From Cercis canadensis (lineage: Eukaryota > Streptophyta > Magnoliopsida > Fabales > Fabaceae): 64,000 bases of DNA. The notes beneath the pieces are model-generated. The model was given only the letters and a program-made list of their open reading frames with translations, was not told where the DNA came from and did no database searches. A program made the position numbers and the translations under genes. Location of the stretch: the NCBI GenBank assembly GCA_003255065.1, contig QAOA01000920.1, positions 149,980 to 213,979 on the forward strand, in the 5' to 3' direction. Shown here in pieces: positions 24,301 to 35,606 of this stretch; the first letter of the stretch is position 1; every line of letters starts with the position of its first letter.

Positions 24301-26114
24301 TTATGCTGGTGCAGTGAGGACCATTGAAGAAATTTGGTGTTTAACCCCATCTCCCCAGTAATGCTTAAGTTGTTGCCCATTAACCTTGAAACTCCTTCCC
24401 ATTTCCATGTCAGCCATTTCAATAGATCCATAGGGATATATTGTCTTGACCATAAATGGTCCTGACCACCTTGATTTCAGCTTTCCTGGGAAGAGTCTCA
24501 GTCTTGAATTGTACAGCAAGACTTGTTGTCCTAGTTCAAAAATCCTTTGGATGATTCTCTTATCATGCCATTGCTTTGTCTTCTCTTTGTAAAGCTTGGA
24601 ACTCTCATAAGCTTTATATCTAAATTCATCTAATTTGTGAAGTTGAAGGACCCTTTTTTCTCCTGCTTTTGCCAGGTCAAAATTTAGGATCTTAGTGGCC
24701 CACCATGCTTTGTGCTCCAATTCCACAGGCAAATGACAAGCCTTGCCATACACTAACTGGTATGGGGACATGCCAAAAGGTGTCTTCAATGCAGTGCGAT
24801 ATACCCAAAGAGCATCATCGAGCTTCAGGGCCATATCCTTTCTAGAGGCGCTGACAGTCTTCTCAAGAATCCTCTTCAACTCTTTGTTTGACACTTCAAC
24901 TTGACCACTGGTTTGTGGATGATATGGAGTTGCTATGCGGTGCCTCACTCCATACTTGCTCAGTAAAGCATCCATTCGCTTGTTGCAGAAGTGAGTGCCC
25001 TCATCACTGATCAAAGCTCTTGGAACTCCAAATCTTGAGAATGTATTTTCTTGAGGAAACTCATAACTACCTGAGCATCATCGGTTCTGGTGGCAGTTGC
25101 TTCAACTCATTTAGACACGTAATCGACTGCGACCAGAATATACTCATTAGAGTATGATGATGGGAAAGGACCCATGAAATCTATTCCCCAAACATCAAAC
25201 AATTCAACTTCGAGTACTCAATTCAGAGGCATTTCATGCCTTTTTGAGATGTTGTGAGACCTTTGGCAGCGGTTACACGTCTTCACATAGTCATAGGCGT
25301 CTTTGAAGACTGTTGGCCAGTAGAACCCTGATTGGAGAACTTTGGCAGCTGTCCGATCTCCATTGAAATGGCCACCATAGTCTGAAGCATGGCAATGCCA
25401 CAATATATCCTTCACCTCTTCTTGTGAGACACATCTCCTCAAGAGCCCGTCAATACATTTTCGCAGCAAATAAGGCTCGTCCCAGACATAGAACTTAGCC
25501 TCATGAAGGAATCTCTTTAACTATTGGGAGTTTAGATCCACAGGTAGGACCTTAGCAGCTTTAAAGTTAGCAAAATCAGCATACCATGGCAAGCTGTGCA
25601 CTGCAAAGAGCTGCTCGTCTGGGAATTCCTCATTAATAGGAAGAGGTGGAGCTTGGTTCTTTTCTTGTTGCTCAATCCTATACAGGTGATCAGCTACCAC
25701 ATTGTCCATGTCTTTCTTGTCCTTGATCTCAAGATCAAATTCTTGCAACAGCAAGATCCAACGGATGAGCCTAGGCTTGGAATCCTGTTTAGCAAAGAGA
25801 TACCTAAGAGCTGCATGATCAGTATATATAATAACCTTGGCACCTACTAAATAAGAGCGGAATTTATCAAATGCAAAAGCAATAGCTAACAATTCTTTTT
25901 CAGTAGTGGCATAGTTAAGTTGAGCAGAATCTAGCACATGACTTGCATAGTATATGGCATGCAATAACTTGTTTTTTCTCTGCCCCAAAATAGCACCTAC
26001 AGCTATATCACTAGCATCACACAGAAGTTCAAAAGGTAAATCTCAATTAGGTGGGATCACCACAGGGGCAGTAATCAACTTTTGCTTCAATGTATTAAAA
26101 GCTAACAGACATTC
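24301..26114 (-). pseudogene. RNase H and integrase region, left unit
   Basis: Continuation of pol, broken. TGA at 26043-26045 replaces a Trp codon, then the RNase H region runs to TAG at 25521-25523 (a Gln codon in the sister copy), with [11 protein letters not shown] and [10 protein letters not shown]. The zinc-binding N-terminus of integrase follows to TGA at 25218-25220, keeping HCHASDYGGHF and CNRCQ. A stop in the core near 25108 and a 1-bp deletion near 25050 shift the frame. From 25014 to 24301 the core resumes with LISDEGTHF and GQVEVSN (last Asp and Glu of the DDE triad). It encodes no continuous enzyme. Confidence 0.9.
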
Positions 26115-29100
26115 CTAATTGAAAGCAAAAGTTTCATCTTTAACAAGTAGGTTACACAGGGGTTTAGCAATTTTAGAAAAATCTTGGATGAATCTTCTAT
26201 AAAAGCCAGCGTGTCCCAAAAAACTACGCACCCCTTTGACATTAGTAGGAGGGGGCAATTTTTCAATCACCTCTACTTTAGCCCTATCTACCTCTATCCC
26301 CTTGGCAGAAATTTTATGTCCTAAGACAATCCCCTCTCTGACCATAAAATGGCACTTTTCCCAATTCAAAACCAAATTGGTTTCTTGGCATCTTTTTAAC
26401 ACTAAAGACAGATTATGCAAGCATATATCATAAGAAGAGCCAAAAACAGAAAAGTCAGCCATAAATATTTCTATAAACTTCTCATTCATGTCAGAGAATA
26501 TGGAAAGCATACACCTTTGAAAAGTGGCCGAAGCATTGCACAATCCGAATGACATCCTCCGATATGCATACACTCCATAGGGGCAAGTGAAGGCGGTCTT
26601 TTCCTGATCCTTCGAAGCTATGGCAATCTGGTTGTAACCCGAATATCCGTCCAGAAAACAGTAATGCTCATGACCGGCTAGGCGCTCCAGCATTTGATCT
26701 ATAAATGGGAGAGGGAAATGGTCATTCCTCGTGGCATCATTCAGTTTTCTGTAGTCGATGCATACGCGCCATCCCGTGACTGTTCTAGTGGGAATTAGTT
26801 CATTCTTTTCATTCATCACCACTGTTGTCCCTCCTTTCTTGGGCACTACCTGAACTGGGCTTACCCATGAACTGTCCGAGATAGGGTAAATAACTCCAGC
26901 ATCTAGGAGTTTTACCACTTCCTTTCGCACTACCTCCTTCATGATTGGATTTAGTCTCCTTTGGGGTTGTACAACAGCTTTGTGGTTTTCTTCCATGAGG
27001 ATCTTGTGCATACAAAAAGATGGACTGATGCCTTTTAAATCAGCAATCGACCATCCAATGGCGCTCTTATACCTCCTCAATACCCGTAACAGTTTCTCCT
27101 CCTCTAGCTTAGTCAATCCGGAATTAATGATAACGGGAGAGGAATTATTCTCACCAAGGAAGGCATACTTCAAGGTCAGCGGCAGTGGCTTGAGCTCAAC
27201 TTTTGGAGATTGCTCTTGATTCACCTCCCTTTTTAATTCTTCTAGCTTAGGTGGTGCGGATGTCGAATATGATGGTAGAGCATCCAATAATGCTACATGT
27301 TCTGCGCATGCTGGATCTCCTGCTAAATCTATTATGGTCACTGCATCCACCAAAACTCTTTCAAGAGGACAAGAGGTTAGATTCTCCCTGAACGTGCTAG
27401 CAATGATAGAGTCCAGAATATCCAGGCGGAAGCATTCCTCTTTCTCCATAGGATGTTGCATCGCACTAAACACATTGAAGATCACCTTCTCATCTTGAAC
27501 TTTCAGGGTCAAAGTCCCATCTGCTACATCTATCAATGCTCTCCCAGTAGCTAGAAATGGCCGTCCCAAGATCAGCGGAATCTCTCCATCCTCCTCCATG
27601 TCTAGGACAACAAAATCCACCGGAAAGATGAACTTGTCAACCTTAACCAAGACATCCTCTACTAAACCGTAGGGATGTTTGACAGACCGGTCGGCAAGCT
27701 GCAGTGTAATCATGGTGGGTTTTGCTTGACCAATTCCCAACCTCTTGAAGATAGATAGAGGCATCAGGCTCACACTCGCTCCCAGATCACATAATGCCTT
27801 CCCAAAAGTGATGTCTCCAATGGTGCATGGAATAGAGAAACTTCCTGGATCTTTGAGCTTTGGAGGCAATTTTCTCTGTAGAATAGCGCTGCACTCCTCT
27901 GTCAACATGACTGTCTCATCATCTCCGATTCTTCTTTTCTTGGTCAGAAGATCCTTCATAAATTTCACATAGGATGGCATTTGTTCCAGTGCTTCAGCAA
28001 AAGGTATATTTATCTGTAATTTCTTGAAAACCTCTAAGAACTTGCTGAATTGCTTTTCATCCTGGTGTTTCTTGAGCCTTTGAGGAAAAGGCACCTTGAC
28101 TGGAGGTATTGTAGCACAAGGTCTGGTCAATTTCTCCCCCTCTTCTCTACTTTCTGCCTCAGTGGGGCGGCTAGATACTGTGTTCCCATTTGTCCTATTT
28201 ACCTTATCATCTTTCTCTTCTGGTGTTTCTTGTCTTGGACTGGGCTCCAGCACTTTTCCGCTCCTTGTAGTTATGGCCTTGATATGCTCCTTAGGATTCG
28301 GAATAGTATCACTGGGCAAGGATCCTTGAGGTCTGTCTGCCAATTGTCTCGCTATCTGCCCCACTTGAGTTTCCAACTTCCGAATTGATGCATCTTGATT
28401 TCTGAACCCGCTCCTGGTTTCCTCCATAAATGTTGCAGTTTTCTGAATGAAAGCTGAGGTTTGAGTGGTCAATTTCTCTAGTGCACTCTCTAAAGAAGGA
28501 CTCTTCTCATTGGTTTGAGGTTGTGAAGCATGACCTTGAGTTGTCTGATGTGGGGACTGATATGAGTAGTTGGGTCTGTGGGAACCCCCTTGATTTCCTT
28601 GATTACCCCATGAGAAATTTGGGTGATTCCTCCACCCCGGATTATACGTAGGAGCATAAGGATTATTCTGAGGTCTGGAAGGATTTCCCATGTAGTTCAC
28701 TTGCTCTTGAGACACTGGAGGTCCAAACATGTTGCCCGGACACTCTCCATTTGCATGGCTCCCTGCACAAAAGTCACAAACTGGTGGAGAGAAATTGACT
28801 GCATTCACGTTGACAGTCTCAAACTTCTTGGACAGCTCAGCCACCTGTTGTGTCAATAGCTTGTTCTGGGCTAACAGTGCATCTAGTGTCCCGACTTCCA
28901 TGACGCCTCTCTTGACTATGGATCTCTCTCCTTGACTCTGGTAGTCATTACAAGCCATCTTCTCAAACAAATCCCAGGCTTGCTCCGGAGTTTTATAATT
29001 CACAGCTCCTCCTGCTGCAGCATCCACATTTGCTTTTGTGTGAGGAAGCATACCGTTGTAAAAACTCTGGACCTGGATCCAAAATTCGAACGAGTGATGT

Positions 29101-29738
29101 GGGCATCTCCTCAGTATATCATTGTACCGCTCCCAAGCTTCACTCAATGATTCTCCATCTTGTTGGCGAAATGAAGTAATTTCTGTCCTCAACCTTGCTG
29201 ATTTGGAAGGAGGGAAATATCGAGCTAGAAACTTATTCACCAAATCTGACCAAGTGGTGATGCTGCCCCTTGGTTGAGAATCCAACCAGCTTCTGGCCTT
29301 ATCTCGCACAGAAAAAGGGAAAAGCCTGAGTCGAATTGCATCATCACTCACCCCGTTCAACTTCACCGTGTCACAAATCTGCAGAAAGTTGGCTATGTGC
29401 CCATTTGGATCTTCTAGCACACTTCCACTGAACTGATTGTGCTGTACTAACTGAAGAAGAGCCGGTTTAAGTTCAAAGTGATTGGCTTGAACAGGTGGTC
29501 CTGTTATACTCGCTCCACATCCTGCGGCTGTTGGGATAGAATATTCCATGAGTGTTCGCGGTGGAGGGTTTTGTCCAACTCCATTGCCATTATTGTGCAG
29601 TGGAGGATTCTGGTTTTGTTCTGCCATAACTGTCTGATGTGCTTGTCTTGCTCCTCTAGTCTGCTTGCGAAGTCTTCTAGCTGTTCTCTCAATCTCAGGA
29701 TCAAAAGCTAATGAGCTGGAATCGAGAGTACCTCGCAT
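26115..29738 (-). CDS. Gag-protease-reverse transcriptase ORF, left unit (RT active site mutated)
   Basis: Uninterrupted 1207-codon ORF, starting at MRGTLDSSS 144 nt inside the primer site. Gag capsid spans residues about 60-300, with PFSVRDKARSW and AWERYND. A knuckle C-x2-C-x3-H-x4-C (321-333) packages RNA. The aspartic protease has DLGAS at 651-655. RT spans about 900-1200, with FLDGYSGYNQ (1028) and RMSFGLCNA. The catalytic motif reads FMADF (1092-1096), where the sister copy has FMDDF: GAT to GCT at 26457-26459 removes an essential Asp. SATF replaces PATF nearby. The frame stops at TAG (26115-26117) in place of a Lys codon, before RNase H. Gag and protease could be made; RT should be inactive. 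Confidence 0.94.
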   Translation of the reverse strand: MRGTLDSSSLAFDPEIERTARRLRKQTRGARQAHQTVMAEQNQNPPLHNNGNGVGQNPPPRTLMEYSIPTAAGCGASITGPPVQANHFELKPALLQLVQHNQFSGSVLEDPNGHIANFLQICDTVKLNGVSDDAIRLRLFPFSVRDKARSWLDSQPRGSITTWSDLVNKFLARYFPPSKSARLRTEITSFRQQDGESLSEAWERYNDILRRCPHHSFEFWIQVQSFYNGMLPHTKANVDAAAGGAVNYKTPEQAWDLFEKMACNDYQSQGERSIVKRGVMEVGTLDALLAQNKLLTQQVAELSKKFETVNVNAVNFSPPVCDFCAGSHANGECPGNMFGPPVSQEQVNYMGNPSRPQNNPYAPTYNPGWRNHPNFSWGNQGNQGGSHRPNYSYQSPHQTTQGHASQPQTNEKSPSLESALEKLTTQTSAFIQKTATFMEETRSGFRNQDASIRKLETQVGQIARQLADRPQGSLPSDTIPNPKEHIKAITTRSGKVLEPSPRQETPEEKDDKVNRTNGNTVSSRPTEAESREEGEKLTRPCATIPPVKVPFPQRLKKHQDEKQFSKFLEVFKKLQINIPFAEALEQMPSYVKFMKDLLTKKRRIGDDETVMLTEECSAILQRKLPPKLKDPGSFSIPCTIGDITFGKALCDLGASVSLMPLSIFKRLGIGQAKPTMITLQLADRSVKHPYGLVEDVLVKVDKFIFPVDFVVLDMEEDGEIPLILGRPFLATGRALIDVADGTLTLKVQDEKVIFNVFSAMQHPMEKEECFRLDILDSIIASTFRENLTSCPLERVLVDAVTIIDLAGDPACAEHVALLDALPSYSTSAPPKLEELKREVNQEQSPKVELKPLPLTLKYAFLGENNSSPVIINSGLTKLEEEKLLRVLRRYKSAIGWSIADLKGISPSFCMHKILMEENHKAVVQPQRRLNPIMKEVVRKEVVKLLDAGVIYPISDSSWVSPVQVVPKKGGTTVVMNEKNELIPTRTVTGWRVCIDYRKLNDATRNDHFPLPFIDQMLERLAGHEHYCFLDGYSGYNQIAIASKDQEKTAFTCPYGVYAYRRMSFGLCNASATFQRCMLSIFSDMNEKFIEIFMADFSVFGSSYDICLHNLSLVLKRCQETNLVLNWEKCHFMVREGIVLGHKISAKGIEVDRAKVEVIEKLPPPTNVKGVRSFLGHAGFYRRFIQDFSKIAKPLCNLLVKDETFAFN

Positions 29739-29881
29739 ACACCAAGATTAAAGTAGGATAAGCAATTGAGAGAAACAAGTTAACAACAGATAAAATATTT
29801 GAACCAGATTTACTAACAAGAATTTCAAAATCCAAATTAGGACCTAGTTGGTTACTATTAATATTGCTAATATACCGTTAA

Positions 29882-29899
29882 TCCCCGGCAACGGCGCCA
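29882..29899 (-). promoter_or_regulatory. Primer binding site (tRNA-Asp type), left unit
   Basis: The coding strand reads TGGCGCCGTTGCCGGGGA, six nucleotides from the LTR end. It is complementary over 18 nt to the 3' end of plant tRNA-Asp as I recall it, typical of Athila-lineage elements. Confidence 0.9.
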
Positions 29900-29905
29900 A
29901 AAACT

Positions 29906-31484
29906 TGATGGGACTTTTTCCGGCAAGTATACCGGGTCACACAAGTAATATAATAGTGAGTAGAGTATCGTTCCCACGAGGATTAAGGCTAGCAACTACC
30001 AATTTCACCAATAAAGATTCTATTTGGAAAGATAAATGGTTTGGATTGAAGGCAGCCCAAGAATGAGCAGCTGCAATTAACTAAGTAACAAACTAAGTAA
30101 CAAAACTCGAACAATATCGTAACAATCTTTAAGAAACAATCTAAATGTGAAATTGATAATAAGAATGAGAAAGGTTAGGGGTTGATTTCATTCACTTGCA
30201 AATTCGATTACCTCATAGACAAGGTAATCTCAGAAACAATACTAAACTACTTATTTCAGTTACAATTCCTTTGTTGTTGGTTCATTTCCTTAATGTGATT
30301 GAACCCAATTCCTTGGTGAGACAATCCTCCCTATACCAATTACTTGTCCAATTCCTTGACAAAACTAATTAATATAGGTGATTTGGTTCTAGGAAATTAA
30401 TCTAATACCACCTAAACGAAGTTATCTATTCCTAGATTAACTCAATTTAGGACAGAATTTACAGAGCACATTCGGATCTTACTATTCCTAGTATTGAAAC
30501 GAATCTTTTAACCATTCAAATGGTAGCTAAGCATTTAAAGGCATTAATAACAGTAAATTCCATTCAACAAAAGGAGTTGTACTAAAACAAGTTTATTCAA
30601 TCTTGAAACCTCATTACAATTGAATTACATCAAACCCCTAACACTAAGAATTTAGCTACTCATACTTGAATTCAATAAAAGCAAATAGGTAAGGTTCAAC
30701 ATGAGATGAAAAGAAGAAGAAGAAGAAGAAACTCTATGACGATCCAGTCGCAATTGCTCCCCTTCCTCCTCTAGTTCTTCTGCTCATTTTCTTCCTAAGT
30801 ACGGCCTCCCTTGACACATGCATCAGATTCCCTTTTATACTTGTGCAGAATTAGGTCATTTGGTCAAAAATAGCTCGAACACGGCTCTGACACGGCCGTG
30901 TTTCTTTTCTGGACATAGGCGTGTCACTTATGTTGCATTTCTGTTCATTGAACACAGGCTCATACACGGTCGTGTTCTTTTCTGGTCCTGGCCGTGTCGC
31001 TTGGACATGGCCCGTGCTCTCCTCTGGTCTAGGAGTGTCCTTTCTTTGTAGCCTCTGCCTGTTCAACACAGCCTATGACATGGCCGTGTTCTTCTCTTGC
31101 CTTGACCGTGTTTGCCCTTAGACTTAGTCTTTGTTCTCTTGGACATTCTGCTTGATCAACACGGCCTTGAACACGGCCGTGTCTGTTCTTGTCTGAGGCC
31201 GTGTTTGTCCATAAGCTTGAGCAGCAACCTCTGGATGTTAGACACGGGGTACACACGGCCGTGTTCCTGCCCGTGTCTACCTAAAAACTTGGTGTAAGGT
31301 TGCTTTCCTTGCCATTTTCTCTATGGATTGCTTCTAGATTCTTCTCATATCCTGATTACCCATCTTTGTACCTGTCAAAGCCAATTTATGGATTAAACAC
31401 CATGTTTAGAGAGGATTTGCTCACAATGCAGGTAAGAATTCAGTATTAAAGCATGGATTTTATAGTCCTAAAAGACAAGTATCA
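29906..31484 (-). repeat. LTR 2 (shared middle LTR)
   Basis: 1579 bp. Flanked on the left by a primer site (left unit) and on the right by a polypurine tract (right unit), so it serves both units. Exact ACACGGCCGTGT at 30890, 31171 and 31253; two further copies are changed by single C-to-T transitions (ACACGGTCGTGT near 30964, ACATGGCCGTGT near 31078). Confidence 0.95.
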
Positions 31485-31501
31485 AATTCTCCCACACTTA
31501 T
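31485..31501 (-). promoter_or_regulatory. Polypurine tract of right unit
   Basis: The coding strand reads GTGTGGGAGAATTT directly before LTR 2. It differs from the left unit's tract by one base. Confidence 0.85.
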
Positions 31502-32384
31502 ACATTTGCTTGTCCTCAAGCAATGAAAACTGGAACATGTGCCTTAGGTGCTCTCCCTGGACAGACAATTCCATTTCTACAAAAAATTATGCAAGGCACC
31601 CTACAATGAGCAGCTGCATTATTCAGTTTCTATTTCAGTTTATGGACTCAGTCATCGCTTAACAGTTTGCCTTAGCTACACTCTTAGTATCTAGAAAGAA
31701 TTACCCTGTGCTTATTACTCTATTCTAATAATAGGCAAAAAATAACAATACTCAAAGCTTAGAACTCAAGTATTATTCTTTTCTCTCTTTTTTTTTTTCT
31801 TTTCTTTTCTTGCATAGTTAGGGGTCCTAGGATGTGGTGTCCGGCCATTGCCTGCGACCCACATTCAACTAGTTATGCTTCATTGGCATACTCATATCCT
31901 TCTCCAGTTTCACGCACAGAAGGTAGAGGAGCAGAGCCCCACTATGCTCATAATGGATCACCACTCGAAATCAAATAATGATTTTTTTTTAATAGCATTA
32001 ATAAGCAAAGAAAAACCAGTATTCAGCACAAGGTATTCTAACTACAAACTTCAAGTTTATCAAGTATAAACTAATTTCTAGCACTCCTAAGTCCATTACA
32101 CTTCAATAGTTACTTCCTAATGCAGCAAGCCTCAAAGTAGACTACTAAGCATAAAAACTTAAGAACACTTCAAAACTAGTTATCCAGGAGATTCCAGAGG
32201 TACATTATTCCCGTTCTACATGCCAGAGGACTCACATGTATATACTTAAGAAATTCTACCCCCCACCCTTAAATCATGCATTGTCCATAATGAATGGCAC
32301 ACAAATAAATGGTGAATGCAGAAACAGAATCAAGCAGGCATTGAAATATAAATGAATGAAAAGAAAATGAGAAAATAGTTTAAA

Positions 32385-33920
32385 CTACTCCCTGGAAGGT
32401 GCTTCAGAAGGTTGGTCGGTGGATGGTGGAGAGTCGGACCGTGGAGGTCGGGATTAGGTGCGCGGCGGCCGAATCTGCTCCACTGCCGGTGTGATGTCGG
32501 CATCGTCCGCTGGATCCTGAAAGGTGTGCGGACGAGGTGGAGGTGGAGGCTAGAGTCCCAAGGACTAACACATCATCTGTAGAGTGGATTGCACCCACTG
32601 GTGATGTGCCAGCTCATAGGACATCCACTGATGCCTATGATGTCTCTCCCGCCGGTTGTCCAGGATCAAACGGTTGACTCGGGTTCTGGTGCCATCTACT
32701 TCAACTTCGATCTGAGCCAACTACCTTTCGAGGGTTGTTGGTTTCCTATCTTCCTCGTCAGCTTCGGCAGACGGGATAGTAGGAGATGGTTGTGCCGGGG
32801 AAGGTGCGGATGTGCTTGGCCCCGCTGCCAGTGGTTCTTCAGATGGTGGTGGTGCATCGCTTACCGGGGCCTCCATTGCTGGCTCCTCAACTGGTGGACT
32901 GCCAGGTACCGCTCGTGGTGGAGCACCGGCTAAAGCAAAATATGTGCCCTGGCCGTCTGTGCGGCGCTCCACCATCCCCATGGCTCTGAAGGTGTCCATG
33001 CCCAGCGGCAACAATCGACAAGCGACCGTGAGGGTGGACTCGTCACCCAACACATCCAAGTGGTGAGCGAGGTGGGTAATGATTGAACTTCTGCCTATGG
33101 CTTCGAAGTTGCCTCGTTGGAGATAGCCCTTGATTAACTGGATGAAGGCATATCCCAGGTGGCAATGTCCCTTTTCCTTGATACATTGGAGGTAGAAGAG
33201 GTCCCTCTTACTCACCATGCCTATGCTCTCCCGTCTGGCGTTCAATGAGTGCACCAGCAACTTGTGGATGTATCTGAATGCTGGTGACCGGAGGGTGGAT
33301 GCCTTGGACCGTTTGGCTTCGTAAGTGGCTTCAGTGCTCACTTCTAGCCAGCATTCTGCCAGGTCTTTGCTGGTAAAGGACCAGTCTAGCAAGAATGTGT
33401 TCTCTGGTCTGATTGTTGTAGACGGCTGTCCAGCTAACCCTGCCGCCTCAGTGAACTCCTCCAGGTTCATGCTATGCATGAACGAGTCGAGACGGAACCT
33501 GATAGACTCTGGCTCATACCACGTCGTGTTGGTAGCTGTGAAGGTGGTGTTGATCTCTACAGCTGCAAGAAACTTTGGGGTGAGTTCTCTGTATGCCGGT
33601 TCCTGGAGCTTGAAGACATTTCCCCACTGTCCTGGACTGAGGAGTTGGCGAATGTCCTCGTCAATTCCTAGCTCCTGCAACACTAGCCATACTGGGTATC
33701 GGCTAGGTTCAAACGACTTTGTTGAGAGCTTGGCTAGCCGCTCCTGGTGCTCAGCCCCTTGGAATCTGAGGAATGGATGAACTGAAGTGTCGATGGCTCC
33801 TGATCTTCTCTTCTTAACAGGTGGAGAAGGTGACTCTGGGGGGTTTGGACGGTTCTTCCTCGTCTTCAACTTCTCCTGGCGTGGTTGAGCATCATCAATG
33901 CGCTTTGTCATGTTGGTGTC
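32385..33920 (-). pseudogene. Extra ORF downstream of integrase, right unit
   Basis: Sister of the left-unit ORF. The open stretch of 412 codons (33959-32721) keeps the Trp that is a stop in the left copy, then ends at TAG 32721-32723 where the left copy has CAG; the frame then runs to the matching stop at 32385-32387 with at least one more lesion. Same basic N-terminus, globular middle and Pro/Ser-rich tail (about residues 350-400). No membrane segment. The two copies have different stops, so each broke independently from an intact parent. The function is unknown. Confidence 0.75.
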
Positions 33921-34747
33921 CTGTGAAAACAAATTCAGTAAGTTACCAAACATGGACAAATGAACACACTATAGTGGTACCAAAAACAGAACATGCATGC
34001 AAATTCAACTGAAATGCTAATTCCCACATGTTTACTAACCCAACATAACTCTAACAGCAAGAATTCAACAGAGACTTATACACAAGGCAGCAAGGTAGTA
34101 AAATTGAAATTCAGTATACCAATTCAGTACCCCACATTATCTCTCTAATCCCATCTCATTTTCATAATTCCAATTCCTAACATCAGATATTTAACCAAGT
34201 CATCACCATCAATTTCCCCACTAACAATTAAACAAAATCAGGTCCCTCAACAAAGATTTATTCTTTGGCCATAGTACAGTATAATTCAACCTCAATTCCT
34301 ACAGTGCTTGACAAGAAAATCAGATAATCCACAAATCCCTGAATTAATTTCCAAAGCAATGATCATTACCAGAGAAAGAGACACAACCCATACATTAATT
34401 TTCAAGTGAATAAGCAAATTCCACAGGATAAATGTCCCCAACAAACTACTTACAGTAAATTAACTGAATTTACAGCATGAAATTATAATGGTGACAGTAA
34501 TGAGAATTGCAGATAATAGTATTGTTTACCAAATTTCTCAACATCAGCAGATTCCCAAAAGTAATAGCAATCAATAGCAATGCTAAGGAACACTAATTGC
34601 AGAAAGATAAACCAATTCCAAAACACCCTACATGCCCTAAAATCAAATGCAGCAGCAGCATTTTAATCAAAACAGGTAAAGCTCAACAATACTCCTCAAT
34701 CAAAATAGGTAGAAGTGATAAACTAAACATGAAGAATGAATGCATAC
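33921..34747 (-). other. Candidate intron upstream of the extra ORF, right unit
   Basis: Donor CAG|GTATGC with first base at 34747; acceptor TTTTCACAG ending at 33921. The length of 827 nt equals the left unit. Confidence 0.5.
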
Positions 34748-34979
34748 CTGTGGGGTGAAGCAAGGAATGAGCAGAAATTGAAATTGTGAGAACTTCAGAA
34801 AATAACAGAGAATGCTGGTGTGGGGTTGGAAACTTGATTAAAGCAAGAAACTAGGGTTTTGAGGAGAGGGATTGGCCGAAAATGATGGTAGGATGCTTGG
34901 AATAGCTAGGGATTTGAGAGAGACTGAGAAAAAAAGGGATTTCTGAAGTGATTGAATGGCCCTCGAACTGAGCTTTTAA

Positions 34980-35420
34980 AGTTTTCTGAGTGACACGCCC
35001 ACAACACGGCCGTGTTATGTGGGCGTGTCATGCTTTAAGGGAGAGACACGGGGAGAACACGTAGGATGTTTAAGTGACACGGGGGTGATGTTTAAGTGAC
35101 ACGGGCGTGACCTCCCCGTGTCTCAGACCATGTCCAAAGTGAGAATATTTCAATTAAGTGACACGGTCACAACACGGCCGTGTTAGTGACCGTGTTCGTG
35201 ATATGGCAAAATTAAATACTTACTTGAGACAACACATGGGCGTGTCTATTGACAATTAATTCTGGGTAAGTGACACGGGGATGAACACGGGCGTGTCAGA
35301 GACCGTGTCTGCCTATTGGATTCCTGTGAGAGTTGCATGCTCACTGCCACGGCCATGTGTGTGCTTGTGTATCTCATCTGAGCTCTCTGTATGGTGAACA
35401 CGGGTCATGACACGGGCATG
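34980..35420 (-). repeat. Palindrome-rich spacer, right unit
   Basis: Contains a near-perfect 40-nt palindrome at 34991-35030 centred on ACACGGCCGTGT, with outer arms TGACACGCCCACA and TGTGGGCGTGTCA. A second, about 34-nt, palindrome at 35161-35194 has outer arms ACACGGTCAC and GTGACCGTGT. Further ACACGGGCGTGTC-like words run to 35420. It lies between the integrase stop (35607) and the candidate intron. Confidence 0.85.
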
Positions 35421-35606
35421 TCACTGGCCATGTTCTCTCCTGATATGCCAAAAACAAAACTTAATGAACAAAAATGACAAAAATGAAGATGAAAAACAAA
35501 GACATAATGAAAACAACTAAAAGTAAATAAGGACAAAGGGTTAAAAACTTGGGTTGCCTCCCAAGAAGCGTTTAATTTAAAGTCCTCAGCCGGACTATCT
35601 CGGAGA

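Noticed and set aside
26236..29711. Plus-strand ORFs across the gag-pol region
   Set aside because: They are shadows of the minus-strand polyprotein, recurring at matching places in both units.
29882..29899. tRNA-Asp-like 18-mers at 29882 and 41185 as parts of tRNA genes
   Set aside because: Only the 3' 18 nt match, they adjoin LTR ends and no cloverleaf sequence precedes them; they are primer binding sites.
29906..31484. Middle LTR as two adjacent LTRs from two separate insertions
   Set aside because: Only one LTR length is present, with a primer site on one side and a polypurine tract on the other, and no target duplication there.
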